A stretch of DNA of 10,013 bases from CAG-917 sp028724485. Its GTDB lineage: Bacteria; Bacillota; Clostridia; Christensenellales; CAG-917. How positions within the stretch are numbered: position 1 is the stretch's first letter; every line of letters begins with the position of its first letter. The notes beneath the pieces are model-generated. The model made no database searches. It had not been told where the DNA came from and was given only the letters and a program-made list of their open reading frames with translations. The stretch is from positions 1-10,013 of the forward strand of contig JAQYCY010000075.1 in NCBI GenBank assembly GCA_028724485.1. The letters run 5' to 3'. Positions 1 to 6,260 of the stretch are shown here, piece after piece. The translations under genes were made by a program, and so were the position numbers.

Positions 1-678
1 GCGTGCGACGTCAAGCACTTAGTGTTCTCGTCAAGCGCGGCGACCTACGGAGATACGGGCGAAGATATTATAACCGAAAACTCGCCGCAAAATCCTACAA
101 GCGTTTACGGAATGACGAAACTTATGATGGAACGACTTATGGCGGACTTTGATAGAGCTTACGGAATGAAGTACGTTGCGCTGCGTTATTTCAATGCGGC
201 AGGCGCGCATGCGGACGGAGATATCGGCGAAGACCACAATCCGGAAAGTCATCTTATTCCGATAATAATGCAAGTCTTAAACGGAAAACGTGAAAAACTC
301 GGCATTTTCGGCGACGATTATCCGACTTTTGACGGCACTTGCATAAGAGACTATATTCACATATCCGACCTTGCCGACGCTCATATCAAAGCGCTCGAAA
401 GCCTTAGGGCGGGGGCGAATTCAAATTTCTATAATCTCGGAAACGGAAACGGTTTTTCCGTGAAACAAGTTATCGAAACCGTGGCTAAGGTTACGGGACG
501 AAACGTCAATTACGAAGTTGTTCCGCGCAGAGCAGGCGACCCTGCGATATTGGTAGCTTCGAGCGACAAAATAAGAAGAGAACTTGGCTTTAAACCTCAG
601 TTTGACAGCCTTGAAAAAATAGTAGCTTCGGCTTGGAAGTGGCACAGCACGCACCCCGATGGCTACAAAACCAAATAA
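1..678 (+). CDS. galE: UDP-glucose 4-epimerase, 5'-truncated by window edge
   Basis: This is the C-terminal 225 residues of a short-chain dehydrogenase/reductase-type sugar epimerase that interconverts UDP-glucose and UDP-galactose with bound NAD in the cytoplasm. The frame is open from base 1, so the N-terminal Rossmann part (roughly 115-120 residues with the GxxGxxG motif) lies outside the window. Visible family marks are the catalytic-serine segment FSSSAATYG (visible residues 9-17), the catalytic YxxxK pair in VYGMTK (Tyr at visible residue 36, Lys at 40), RYFNAAGA, the substrate-binding stretch HLIPIIMQV, and RDYIHISDLADAH, all in the expected order for GalE. The C-terminus ends normally with TAA. 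galU follows after 11 bp, so the two are probably co-transcribed for nucleotide-sugar supply to the envelope. A related UDP-sugar epimerase cannot be fully excluded, but the motif set fits GalE well. Confidence 0.93.
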   Translation, partial: ACDVKHLVFSSSAATYGDTGEDIITENSPQNPTSVYGMTKLMMERLMADFDRAYGMKYVALRYFNAAGAHADGDIGEDHNPESHLIPIIMQVLNGKREKLGIFGDDYPTFDGTCIRDYIHISDLADAHIKALESLRAGANSNFYNLGNGNGFSVKQVIETVAKVTGRNVNYEVVPRRAGDPAILVASSDKIRRELGFKPQFDSLEKIVASAWKWHSTHPDGYKTK

Positions 679-680
679 CG

Positions 681-684
681 GGAG
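681..684 (+). promoter_or_regulatory. Ribosome binding site of galU
   Basis: GGAG sits 5 bases before the ATG at 690, just after the galE stop. It decides the galU start: an in-frame ATG at 633 exists but lies inside galE, has no such site and would add 19 residues that do not look like GalU. Confidence 0.75.
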
Positions 685-689
685 AAATT

Positions 690-1598
690 ATGATTTCTGA
701 AACGAATAAGAGCAATATTAAACCGGTCAGAAAAGCGGTTATACCTGCGGCAGGTTACGGAACAAGGTTTTTGCCTGCAACGAAAGCGATTCCGAAAGAG
801 ATGCTTCCGATTGTCGACACTCCGTCGCTTCAATACGTCGTTAAAGAAGCTGTCGAAAGCGGCATTACCGATATTTTGATTATAACGACAAGAGGAAAAG
901 AGGCAATCGAAAATCATTTCGATAAGTCTTTTGAACTCGAAACAAATCTTAAAAACGCGGGCAAAGACGATTATCTCAAACTTTGTCAGGATATAAGTTC
1001 GATGGCGAATATCGAATACGTTCGCCAAAAAGAAATGAAAGGAAGCGGCTGGGCAGTTCACTATGCCAAAAACTTTGTGGGCGACGAACCGTTTGTCGTT
1101 TTGTTCGGCGACGACGTTATCTATACGACAAAGGAACAACAACCGGTTTCCAAACAGCTTATCGACGCTTACAACGTCACGGGAACGTCAATTCTCGGCG
1201 TTCAGACTATTGAAGGCGAAGAAATCAGAAAATACGGCGTTGTCGTTCCGGACGGCAAGACCGAAGGCAGATTTACAAAACTTAAATCGCTCATCGAAAA
1301 ACCGCAAGGCGAGATTCCGTCGCACCTTACGAGTCTTGGAAGATTTTTGCTTACGCCCGACATTTTTGAAATTTTGGAGCGTACGACTCCTGCGCCGAAC
1401 GGCGAAGTTTATCTAACCGACGCTATCGGCACGCAAGCGAAAGAAAGCGGCGTATACGCTTATGAATTTGCAGGCAGAAGATACGATATAGGCGACAAGC
1501 AAGGATTTTTGGAAGCGTGCGTCGAATACGCATTGCGTGACGAGAGGCTTGCGGGTGGCTTTAAGGCATATCTTAAAGATATAACGAAAAACCTTTAA
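690..1598 (+). CDS. galU: UTP-glucose-1-phosphate uridylyltransferase
   Basis: A complete 302-residue nucleotidyltransferase, the usual length for bacterial GalU. It makes UDP-glucose from glucose-1-phosphate and UTP in the cytoplasm, the precursor for glycolipids, wall or capsule sugars, and the donor pool that GalE epimerises. The nucleotide-binding signature AAGYGTRFLPATK starts at residue 20 and is followed by PKEMLP (35-40). The metal-binding region is FGDDV (139-143), then LIEKP (201-205) and the C-terminal GRRYDIGDKQGFLEA (262-276). Residues 118-123 read GSGWAV, where most family members I know have GLGHAV, a local departure. The start is chosen at 690 from the GGAG site. A small hairpin follows the stop codon, so transcription may end or be attenuated before mcsA. 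Confidence 0.95.
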   Translation: MISETNKSNIKPVRKAVIPAAGYGTRFLPATKAIPKEMLPIVDTPSLQYVVKEAVESGITDILIITTRGKEAIENHFDKSFELETNLKNAGKDDYLKLCQDISSMANIEYVRQKEMKGSGWAVHYAKNFVGDEPFVVLFGDDVIYTTKEQQPVSKQLIDAYNVTGTSILGVQTIEGEEIRKYGVVVPDGKTEGRFTKLKSLIEKPQGEIPSHLTSLGRFLLTPDIFEILERTTPAPNGEVYLTDAIGTQAKESGVYAYEFAGRRYDIGDKQGFLEACVEYALRDERLAGGFKAYLKDITKNL

Positions 1599-1600
1599 TT

Positions 1601-1623
1601 GAAGCCCTTCGGGGCTTTTGAAT
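1601..1623 (+). terminator. UUCG-loop hairpin between galU and mcsA (weak terminator or attenuator)
   Basis: AAGCCC (1602-1607) pairs with GGGCTT (1612-1617) around a TTCG tetraloop; an outer G-T pair can add one step. TTTTGAATTTT follows, so it resembles an intrinsic terminator with an interrupted T run. It begins 3 bases after the galU stop and ends about 9 bases before the mcsA ATG, so it also covers the only G-rich stretch that could serve as an mcsA ribosome site. It could therefore end galE-galU transcripts, act as an attenuator for the Clp unit, or limit mcsA translation. The stem is seen; the role is inferred. Confidence 0.6.
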
Positions 1624-1626
1624 TTT

Positions 1627-1962
1627 ATGATACTGTGTGATTATTGCAAAAAGAGAGAAGGCGTCCTGCCTTACAGTAAAACTTCGAGCGGTCAATGCGT
1701 CGTTTTGCATCTTTGTCCCGAATGTTACAAAAAGATGAACAGTTTGGGGCTTGACCCTTTTGAAGTCGTAAAAGAGTTGATTGAACGCGACGGCACGGAA
1801 TGTAATTCGTGTGGTTTTTCCGTTGACGATTTTAAGGATACCTTTTATCTCGGATGCGCCGATTGCTATAAGGATATGTCCGACGCCGTTCTGGGGGCGA
1901 TAAGCAGGGTTCAACCTGCCGTTCGCCACGTCGGAAAGCGTCCTACGGGAGGCAGGCGATGA
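1627..1962 (+). CDS. mcsA: Protein-arginine kinase activator McsA, short form without UVR domain
   Basis: A 111-residue zinc-binding protein with four CxxC pairs: C4/C7, C30/C33, C59/C62 and C77/C80. The order CDYC, LCPEC, CNSCGFS and GCADCY, followed by HVGKRP (101-106), is the McsA N-terminal signature. McsA binds and activates the arginine kinase McsB, and the mcsB gene follows with a 4-bp ATGA overlap. Bacillus McsA is about 185 residues and carries a C-terminal UVR coiled coil; this protein stops five residues after the HxGKxP motif, and mcsB starts at once, leaving no room for a displaced UVR segment. The start is ATG 1627. A TTG at 1618 is in frame but lies on the hairpin and has no spaced ribosome site. 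No strong Shine-Dalgarno precedes 1627, only GGGG at 1611-1614 inside the hairpin. Confidence 0.87.
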   Translation: MILCDYCKKREGVLPYSKTSSGQCVVLHLCPECYKKMNSLGLDPFEVVKELIERDGTECNSCGFSVDDFKDTFYLGCADCYKDMSDAVLGAISRVQPAVRHVGKRPTGGRR

Positions 1963-2957
1963 GCATTTTCGACACGGTTATTTCATCGAGAATAAGACTT
2001 GCAAGAAATATCAGAAATTTAAGTTTTCCGCAGAATTACAAGCCTTTTGAAGCGGACAAGATTTACGAATTTACTTTTAAGGCAGGCTCGGCGGTTAAGT
2101 CGGTTGAAAACTGCGAAACTATCGTTATGTCGTCGCTTGGCGAAATCGACAGACAGTCGCTTGTCGAAATGCATCTTGTAAGTCCTAACTTGCTTAAAAA
2201 TAAATACGGTAGCGTAGTGTTGTCGGCAGATAAAAACATAAGCGTTATGCTAAGTGAAGAAGACCATATAAGAGAGCAATGCATTACGGACGGTTTAAGT
2301 CTTGACTTGGCTTATAAACGACTTGACAGAGTGGACGACGCACTTATAAATTCGCTCGATATTGCGTTTGACGACAGGCTCGGCTTTTTGACGGCGTGTC
2401 CGACAAACGTAGGAACGGGAATGAGAGCGTCCGTTATGATGTTTTTGCCGGCTTTAAAAATGACGCATTTACTTGACGACGTGTTGGTTAAGGTTGCGCG
2501 TTCGGGCGGATATACGTTCAGAGGCGCATACGGCGAGGGTAGCGATGCCGAGGGCAACGTCTATCAGCTGTCAAATTCGTATACGTTGGGGCTTAGCGAA
2601 AAGGACATATTGGACGGCGTAACCAAAACGGCGATTCAGCTTGCAGAATGTGAAGATAAAGCGAGAAGAAAACTGCTTGCCGAGATGACCATTCCGCTTA
2701 AAGATAAGATATGTAGAAGCTGGGGACTTATATCTAATGCGTATATAATGTCGTCGAGCGAACTGATGAGCCTTCTTTCCGACGTAAAACTCGGAATAAT
2801 TTTGGGAATATTGCCAAGTTACGACATAAAAAAACTTGACCGCCTTGCCGTGCTTTCGGGGGCGGCTATGCTGTGTCAGGGCGTCGGCGAACTCTCGCCC
2901 GAACAAAGAGATATCAGAAGAGCGGCTTTTGTAAAGAGTGCGATAAACGGAGATTAG
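1959..2957 (+). CDS. mcsB: Protein-arginine kinase McsB
   Basis: A 332-residue member of the ATP:guanido phosphotransferase family that phosphorylates arginine side chains on proteins, marking them for ClpCP. Visible family segments are SSRIRLARN (9-17, phosphate-binding arginines), SEEDHIREQC (99-108, acidic catalytic pair), TACPTNVGTGMRAS (145-158, with the active-site cysteine C147), and FRGAYGEGS followed by QLSNSYTLG. Near the C-terminus RDIRRA (317-322) matches the RDxxRA phospho-arginine-sensing motif specific to bacterial protein-arginine kinases, which separates it from creatine or free-arginine kinases. It is about 30 residues shorter than the Bacillus protein, mostly because the N-terminus starts close to the SSRIRLAR motif and the C-terminal tail is short. 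GGGAGG at 1947-1952, inside mcsA, supports the start. It is translationally coupled to mcsA, and clpC begins 1 bp after its stop. Confidence 0.95.
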   Translation: MSIFDTVISSRIRLARNIRNLSFPQNYKPFEADKIYEFTFKAGSAVKSVENCETIVMSSLGEIDRQSLVEMHLVSPNLLKNKYGSVVLSADKNISVMLSEEDHIREQCITDGLSLDLAYKRLDRVDDALINSLDIAFDDRLGFLTACPTNVGTGMRASVMMFLPALKMTHLLDDVLVKVARSGGYTFRGAYGEGSDAEGNVYQLSNSYTLGLSEKDILDGVTKTAIQLAECEDKARRKLLAEMTIPLKDKICRSWGLISNAYIMSSSELMSLLSDVKLGIILGILPSYDIKKLDRLAVLSGAAMLCQGVGELSPEQRDIRRAAFVKSAINGD

Positions 2958-2958
2958 T

Positions 2959-5538
2959 ATGAGTACGGTTACGAGAAATTTTGAAAACGTTTTTTATGCG
3001 GCAACTCGCCTTGCTTCGGAAACGGGCGGAAACGTATATTCGGAGCATATACTTTACGGCTTAGCCAGCGTCAAAGGCTCGGTCGCTCAAAAGATTTTGT
3101 CCGAGTTCGTTTCGGCTGACGAACTTTTAAACAATTTCAAACTTCATTCGGTCGGCGGAGCTATCTTTTCGGAAAGAGCAAACAGAATAAGGCAAAGAGC
3201 AATCGAGGCGGCGGCGATAAAAGGCACGGCGGCGGCAACCGAGCATATTTTGTATGCGCTTTTGCTTGAAACGGATTGCGTAGCGTATAGATATTTAGTT
3301 TCAAAAGGAATGAACGTCGGCGCGCTCGAATATGAACTCGAAACTTCGTTCGGAATCAGAAAAGACGACCGATACAAAAATCCCACACGCTCAAACGTTT
3401 TAGTTGCCGATTTTAACGATCTTATCGGAAAGCTCAACAACGGACTTACCTATAACGGCGAAGACAAGCAGAATACGTTTGGCGATAAGCAAGACGCAGA
3501 GTTTTCGGGGAAGGGAGATATATACGAAAAAGGCTTAAATCAATATAACAAAAGCGGTTTCGAGCCGATTGAAAATTTAAAAAGCACTCTTCCCGTCGGA
3601 CTTGAGAAATTCGGTGTAGACCTGACAAAAAAGGCAAAAGACGGAAAATTGGACCCTGTTATCGGACGCGGAAAGGAAATTGAAAGATTGGTGCAGGTTC
3701 TTTGTCGTCGCACGAAAAATAACCCTGTGCTTATCGGCGAACCGGGCGTAGGAAAATCTGCGGTTTTGGAAGGGCTAAGTCAGGCTATTGTTAGCGGAAA
3801 CGTTCCCGATGCGCTTTTGGACAAGACCGTGTTTTCGCTTGACCTTACGTCAATAGTCGCGGGAGCGAAATATCGCGGCGAATTTGAAGAACGTTTTAAA
3901 TCGGCGCTCGACGCTATAAAGTCGGCAGGAAATATAATTTTGTTTATAGACGAAATTCACACGCTCATAAAAACAGGCGGAAGCGAAGGCGCGCTTGACG
4001 CCGCAAACATTTTAAAGCCTATGCTCGCTCGCGGCGAACTTCAAACTATAGGCGCAACTACAATTGAAGAATATCGAAAGTATATCGAAAAAGACCCTGC
4101 CTTAGAAAGAAGGTTTCAACCTGTGCTTGTAGAAGAACCTTCGGTTTCGGAAACCGTCGAAATATTGAAGGGACTTAAACAAAAGTTTGAAAATCATCAT
4201 AAAGTTTCCATAACCGAAGACGCATTACAAGCGGCGGCAGTTATGGCGGATAGATATATAACGGATAGATTTTTGCCCGACAAGGCGATAGATTTGCTTG
4301 ACGAAGCCTGCTCGAAAAAGAAGATATATTCGTTTACAGTACCTAAAGAAATCAGAGAACTTGACGGAAAAATCAACGAGCTCGAACTTGAAATATCCGA
4401 AGCCGTAAGACACGAACAAACGTCGGTTGCGGAACACCTAAAAGCCGAACTCGGCGGTGTTATCGAAACTAAAAAACAAAAAGACGCCGAATGGCAACTT
4501 AAAACGCAAAACGCAAACCGCATAGTAACTGAAAACGAAATTGCGGAAATCGTTGCGTCGTCTACGGGCGTGCCTGTGACAAAACTGACCGAAACCGAGT
4601 CGGAAAAATTGCTCGGTTTGGGCGAAGCGTTGTATAAAAGAGTAATAGGACAAAACGAGGCTGTCGAAGCGGTGGCAAAGGCCATTAAAAGGGCAAGAGC
4701 AGGACTTGGCGACAGCGGCAGACCGATAGGCAGTTTTATTTTTTTAGGACCTACGGGCGTAGGAAAGACCGAGCTTAGCAAAGCGCTTGCCGCAGAACTT
4801 TTCGGCGATGAAAATCTTATTGTCAGAATCGATATGTCCGAATATATGCAAAAGGAAAACGTATCGAAAATGATAGGCTCAGCCCCGGGATACGTCGGAT
4901 ACGACGAGGGCGGACAGCTTACCGAAAAGGTTAGAAGAAAACCGTATTCCGTCGTATTGTTCGACGAAATCGAAAAAGCGCATCCCGACGTATATAATCT
5001 GCTTTTGCAAATTCTTGACGACGGCAGACTTACCGACAGTCAGGGCAGACTTGTCAGCTTTAAAAATACCGTAATCATAATGACGTCAAACGCAGGCGCG
5101 GCGGAAGTCGGGAAAAATAAGGTCGGATTTGACGATGACGACGAAATAAAAGCGTTTGAAAGAAAAAAGGAAGCGCAAATCAATGCCTTGAAGCGTTTTA
5201 TGAAACCCGAATTTATAAACCGTGTCGACGAGATTATAGTATTTAAAAATCTTACGCTCGGCGACGTCGAAAAAATCGGCTCGTTGATGCTCGATAAGCT
5301 TGTAAAGAAAATGGCAAGACAAGGCATAGAGCTTACGTTCACCGACGAAGCGAAAGAGTACGTTTTTAAAAGGGGATATGACCCTGAATACGGCGCAAGA
5401 CCGCTTAAACGCACAATCGCAAAACTTTTGGAAGACAGTTTGTCGGAAGAAATTTTGCTTGGCGACATACAATCCGGCGATAAAGTCGAAGCCGCATTGG
5501 AAAACGGCGAATTGACGTTTAACCTTTTAGACGAATGA
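2959..5538 (+). CDS. clpC: AAA+ unfoldase ClpC, partner of ClpP
   Basis: An 859-residue Hsp100 ATPase with the full ClpC layout. The N domain has two Clp-N repeats (about 5-60 and 70-130) with SEHILYGL and TEHILYAL; Glu29 and Glu95 match the two phospho-arginine docking glutamates of Bacillus ClpC. A linker rich in Asn, Lys and Gly spans about 133-200. AAA domain 1 has Walker A GEPGVGKS (260-267) and Walker B LFIDEIH (328-334). A short middle coiled coil (about 463-510) is of ClpC rather than ClpB size. AAA domain 2 has Walker A GPTGVGKT (597-604) and Walker B VVLFDEIEKAHP (665-676). The ClpP-docking loop tripeptide VGF is at 722-724, so it should feed a ClpP protease encoded elsewhere. GGAG at 2949-2952 gives the ribosome site. 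It closes the mcsA-mcsB-clpC unit. No convincing terminator is seen in the 98 bp before hpf. Confidence 0.97.
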   Translation: MSTVTRNFENVFYAATRLASETGGNVYSEHILYGLASVKGSVAQKILSEFVSADELLNNFKLHSVGGAIFSERANRIRQRAIEAAAIKGTAAATEHILYALLLETDCVAYRYLVSKGMNVGALEYELETSFGIRKDDRYKNPTRSNVLVADFNDLIGKLNNGLTYNGEDKQNTFGDKQDAEFSGKGDIYEKGLNQYNKSGFEPIENLKSTLPVGLEKFGVDLTKKAKDGKLDPVIGRGKEIERLVQVLCRRTKNNPVLIGEPGVGKSAVLEGLSQAIVSGNVPDALLDKTVFSLDLTSIVAGAKYRGEFEERFKSALDAIKSAGNIILFIDEIHTLIKTGGSEGALDAANILKPMLARGELQTIGATTIEEYRKYIEKDPALERRFQPVLVEEPSVSETVEILKGLKQKFENHHKVSITEDALQAAAVMADRYITDRFLPDKAIDLLDEACSKKKIYSFTVPKEIRELDGKINELELEISEAVRHEQTSVAEHLKAELGGVIETKKQKDAEWQLKTQNANRIVTENEIAEIVASSTGVPVTKLTETESEKLLGLGEALYKRVIGQNEAVEAVAKAIKRARAGLGDSGRPIGSFIFLGPTGVGKTELSKALAAELFGDENLIVRIDMSEYMQKENVSKMIGSAPGYVGYDEGGQLTEKVRRKPYSVVLFDEIEKAHPDVYNLLLQILDDGRLTDSQGRLVSFKNTVIIMTSNAGAAEVGKNKVGFDDDDEIKAFERKKEAQINALKRFMKPEFINRVDEIIVFKNLTLGDVEKIGSLMLDKLVKKMARQGIELTFTDEAKEYVFKRGYDPEYGARPLKRTIAKLLEDSLSEEILLGDIQSGDKVEAALENGELTFNLLDE

Positions 5539-5577
5539 TGAAGTTTTCCATAAAACGGTAAATTTTTAAATTGGGTA

Positions 5578-5606
5578 TTGAAATAGCGACCGACTGAGTG
5601 TATAAT
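5578..5606 (+). promoter_or_regulatory. Housekeeping-type promoter of hpf
   Basis: TTGAAA (5578-5583), a 17-bp spacer and TATAAT (5601-5606) give a near-consensus sigma-A promoter. Transcription would start near 5613, leaving a leader of about 24 bases with a strong ribosome site. It lies 40 bp after the clpC stop, so hpf need not depend on read-through from clpC. Confidence 0.82.
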
Positions 5607-5623
5607 ATAATTATCAAAAGGCT

Positions 5624-5630
5624 TAGGAGG
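5624..5630 (+). promoter_or_regulatory. Strong ribosome binding site of hpf
   Basis: TAGGAGG is followed after 6 bases by ATG at 5637. This fixes the start: an upstream in-frame start at 5598 overlaps the -10 box and would not be in the transcript. Confidence 0.88.
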
Positions 5631-5636
5631 TCGGCT

Positions 5637-5996
5637 ATGAAAATCGAATACGTTGGAAAGGGCTATAACGTCAGCGATTCCCTTAAAAGTGTAACTGAAA
5701 AGAAGAGCAAAAAGTTTAAGAAGTATTTGGGCGACGACGCAGTGCTTAAATACACTATTACGTTGACGGGTGATACTTACACGACCGAGCTTATTGCCGA
5801 ATATAACGGACGACTTATTAAAGCAGAAGCGCAATCGGACACACCTTTTAAAAACCTCGACGAAGTAAATTCTCGTTTTGAAGGTCAAGCAAGAAAATTT
5901 AAAACCGCAGACGGAAAAAGCAAGAGAGGTTGGAAACGTACCTATCCTGAAGTTCCGAGTAAAATCGAAACCGAACCGACGGAAGAGGACAAATAA
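5637..5996 (+). CDS. hpf: Ribosome hibernation promoting factor (RaiA/YfiA family), short form
   Basis: A 119-residue protein with the S30AE/sigma-54-modulation fold pattern: strand MKIEYVGKGYNV, helix SDSLKSVTEKKSKKFKKYL with many lysines, three strands (AVLKYTITL, YTTELIAEY, RLIKAEAQS) and a final helix FKNLDEVNSRFEGQARKFK (71-89). The family binds the small subunit's mRNA/tRNA channel and keeps idle ribosomes inactive in stationary phase or stress. The basic stretch KSKRGWKR and acidic tail ETEPTEEDK (about 94-119) look like the linker of long HPF, but the C-terminal dimerisation domain typical of Firmicutes HPF is missing, and the terminator follows directly. The gene is monocistronic, with its own promoter and terminator. 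Family assignment rests on motif pattern and length; sequence identity to well-known members appears modest. Confidence 0.82.
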   Translation: MKIEYVGKGYNVSDSLKSVTEKKSKKFKKYLGDDAVLKYTITLTGDTYTTELIAEYNGRLIKAEAQSDTPFKNLDEVNSRFEGQARKFKTADGKSKRGWKRTYPEVPSKIETEPTEEDK

Positions 5997-6008
5997 TTTT
6001 TAAAATTT

Positions 6009-6036
6009 AAAAAACGGCTTTAATAGCCGTTTTTTA
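6009..6036 (+). terminator. Rho-independent terminator of hpf
   Basis: ACGGCT (6014-6019) pairs with AGCCGT (6025-6030) around TTAAT, with further A-T pairing from the flanking A and T runs, and ends in TTTTTTATTTT. It starts about a dozen bases after the hpf stop. With its A-rich left flank it could also work weakly on the other strand, but no minus-strand gene approaches it. Confidence 0.9.
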
Positions 6037-6163
6037 TTTTTGCCCTAATTAAAAATTGCTTTTTAAGTTTAAAAATTTTAAATTTCATTTTATTTGCTTA
6101 AAAGGTTGTATAATTATAATGTATAAACGCATAAATATGATAAAAATCGTTATCTATATGTAT

Positions 6164-6194
6164 AAATATACAAAATTTGCTAAAATATACAAAA
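6164..6194 (+). repeat. 12-bp direct repeat upstream of the ktrB promoter
   Basis: AAATATACAAAA occurs at 6164-6175 and again at 6183-6194, start to start 19 bp. It lies in an AT-rich gap (6037-6260) just upstream of the ktrB -35 box. It may be an operator or only low-complexity sequence. Apart from this and the promoter I see nothing clear in the gap. Confidence 0.4.
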
Positions 6195-6217
6195 AACCGC
6201 GTGAAACTGTAAAACGC

Positions 6218-6246
6218 TTGATATAAGGTGTGATTTGGTATATAAT
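6218..6246 (+). promoter_or_regulatory. Housekeeping-type promoter of ktrB-ktrA
   Basis: TTGATA (6218-6223), a 17-bp spacer and TATAAT (6241-6246) match the sigma-A consensus closely. The predicted start near 6253 leaves only about 8 bases before the ATG at 6261, an unusually short leader. Confidence 0.78.
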
Positions 6247-6260
6247 GGGCAAAAATAGAT

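Noticed and set aside
663..1142. Minus-strand open frame of 159 codons inside galU
   Set aside because: It overlaps the conserved GalU core, and the phenylalanine- and arginine-rich translation has no recognisable domain.
1580..1585. TATAAC in the end of galU as a -10 box for mcsA
   Set aside because: No acceptable -35 hexamer lies 16-18 bp upstream.
1618..1626. TTG at 1618 as the mcsA start
   Set aside because: It lies at the hairpin base with no spaced ribosome site, and the ATG at 1627 gives the usual McsA N-terminus with its first CxxC near residue 4.
4197..4781. Minus-strand open frame of 194 codons inside clpC
   Set aside because: It is antisense to conserved ClpC domains, and the serine-rich translation is typical of a shadow frame.
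5543..5556. GTTTT-CCAT-AAAAC hairpin after the clpC stop as a terminator
   Set aside because: A five-base, mostly A-T stem without a clean T run is too weak to call.
5040..5888. Long minus-strand open frame (282 codons) antisense to the end of clpC and hpf
   Set aside because: It spans two strongly supported plus-strand genes and the hpf promoter, has no family signature and no good ribosome site, and its composition is that of a codon-mirror frame.
6119..6226. Possible 35-codon small ORF in the ktrB leader
   Set aside because: It is AT- and lysine-rich low-complexity sequence, has no spaced ribosome site, and runs into the ktrB -35 box. Chance is the simpler explanation.
6037..6260. Cyclic di-AMP (ydaO-type) or other riboswitch controlling ktrBA
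   Set aside because: The gap is AT-rich without the conserved GC-containing helices, and the predicted transcript starts only about 8 bases before ktrB.
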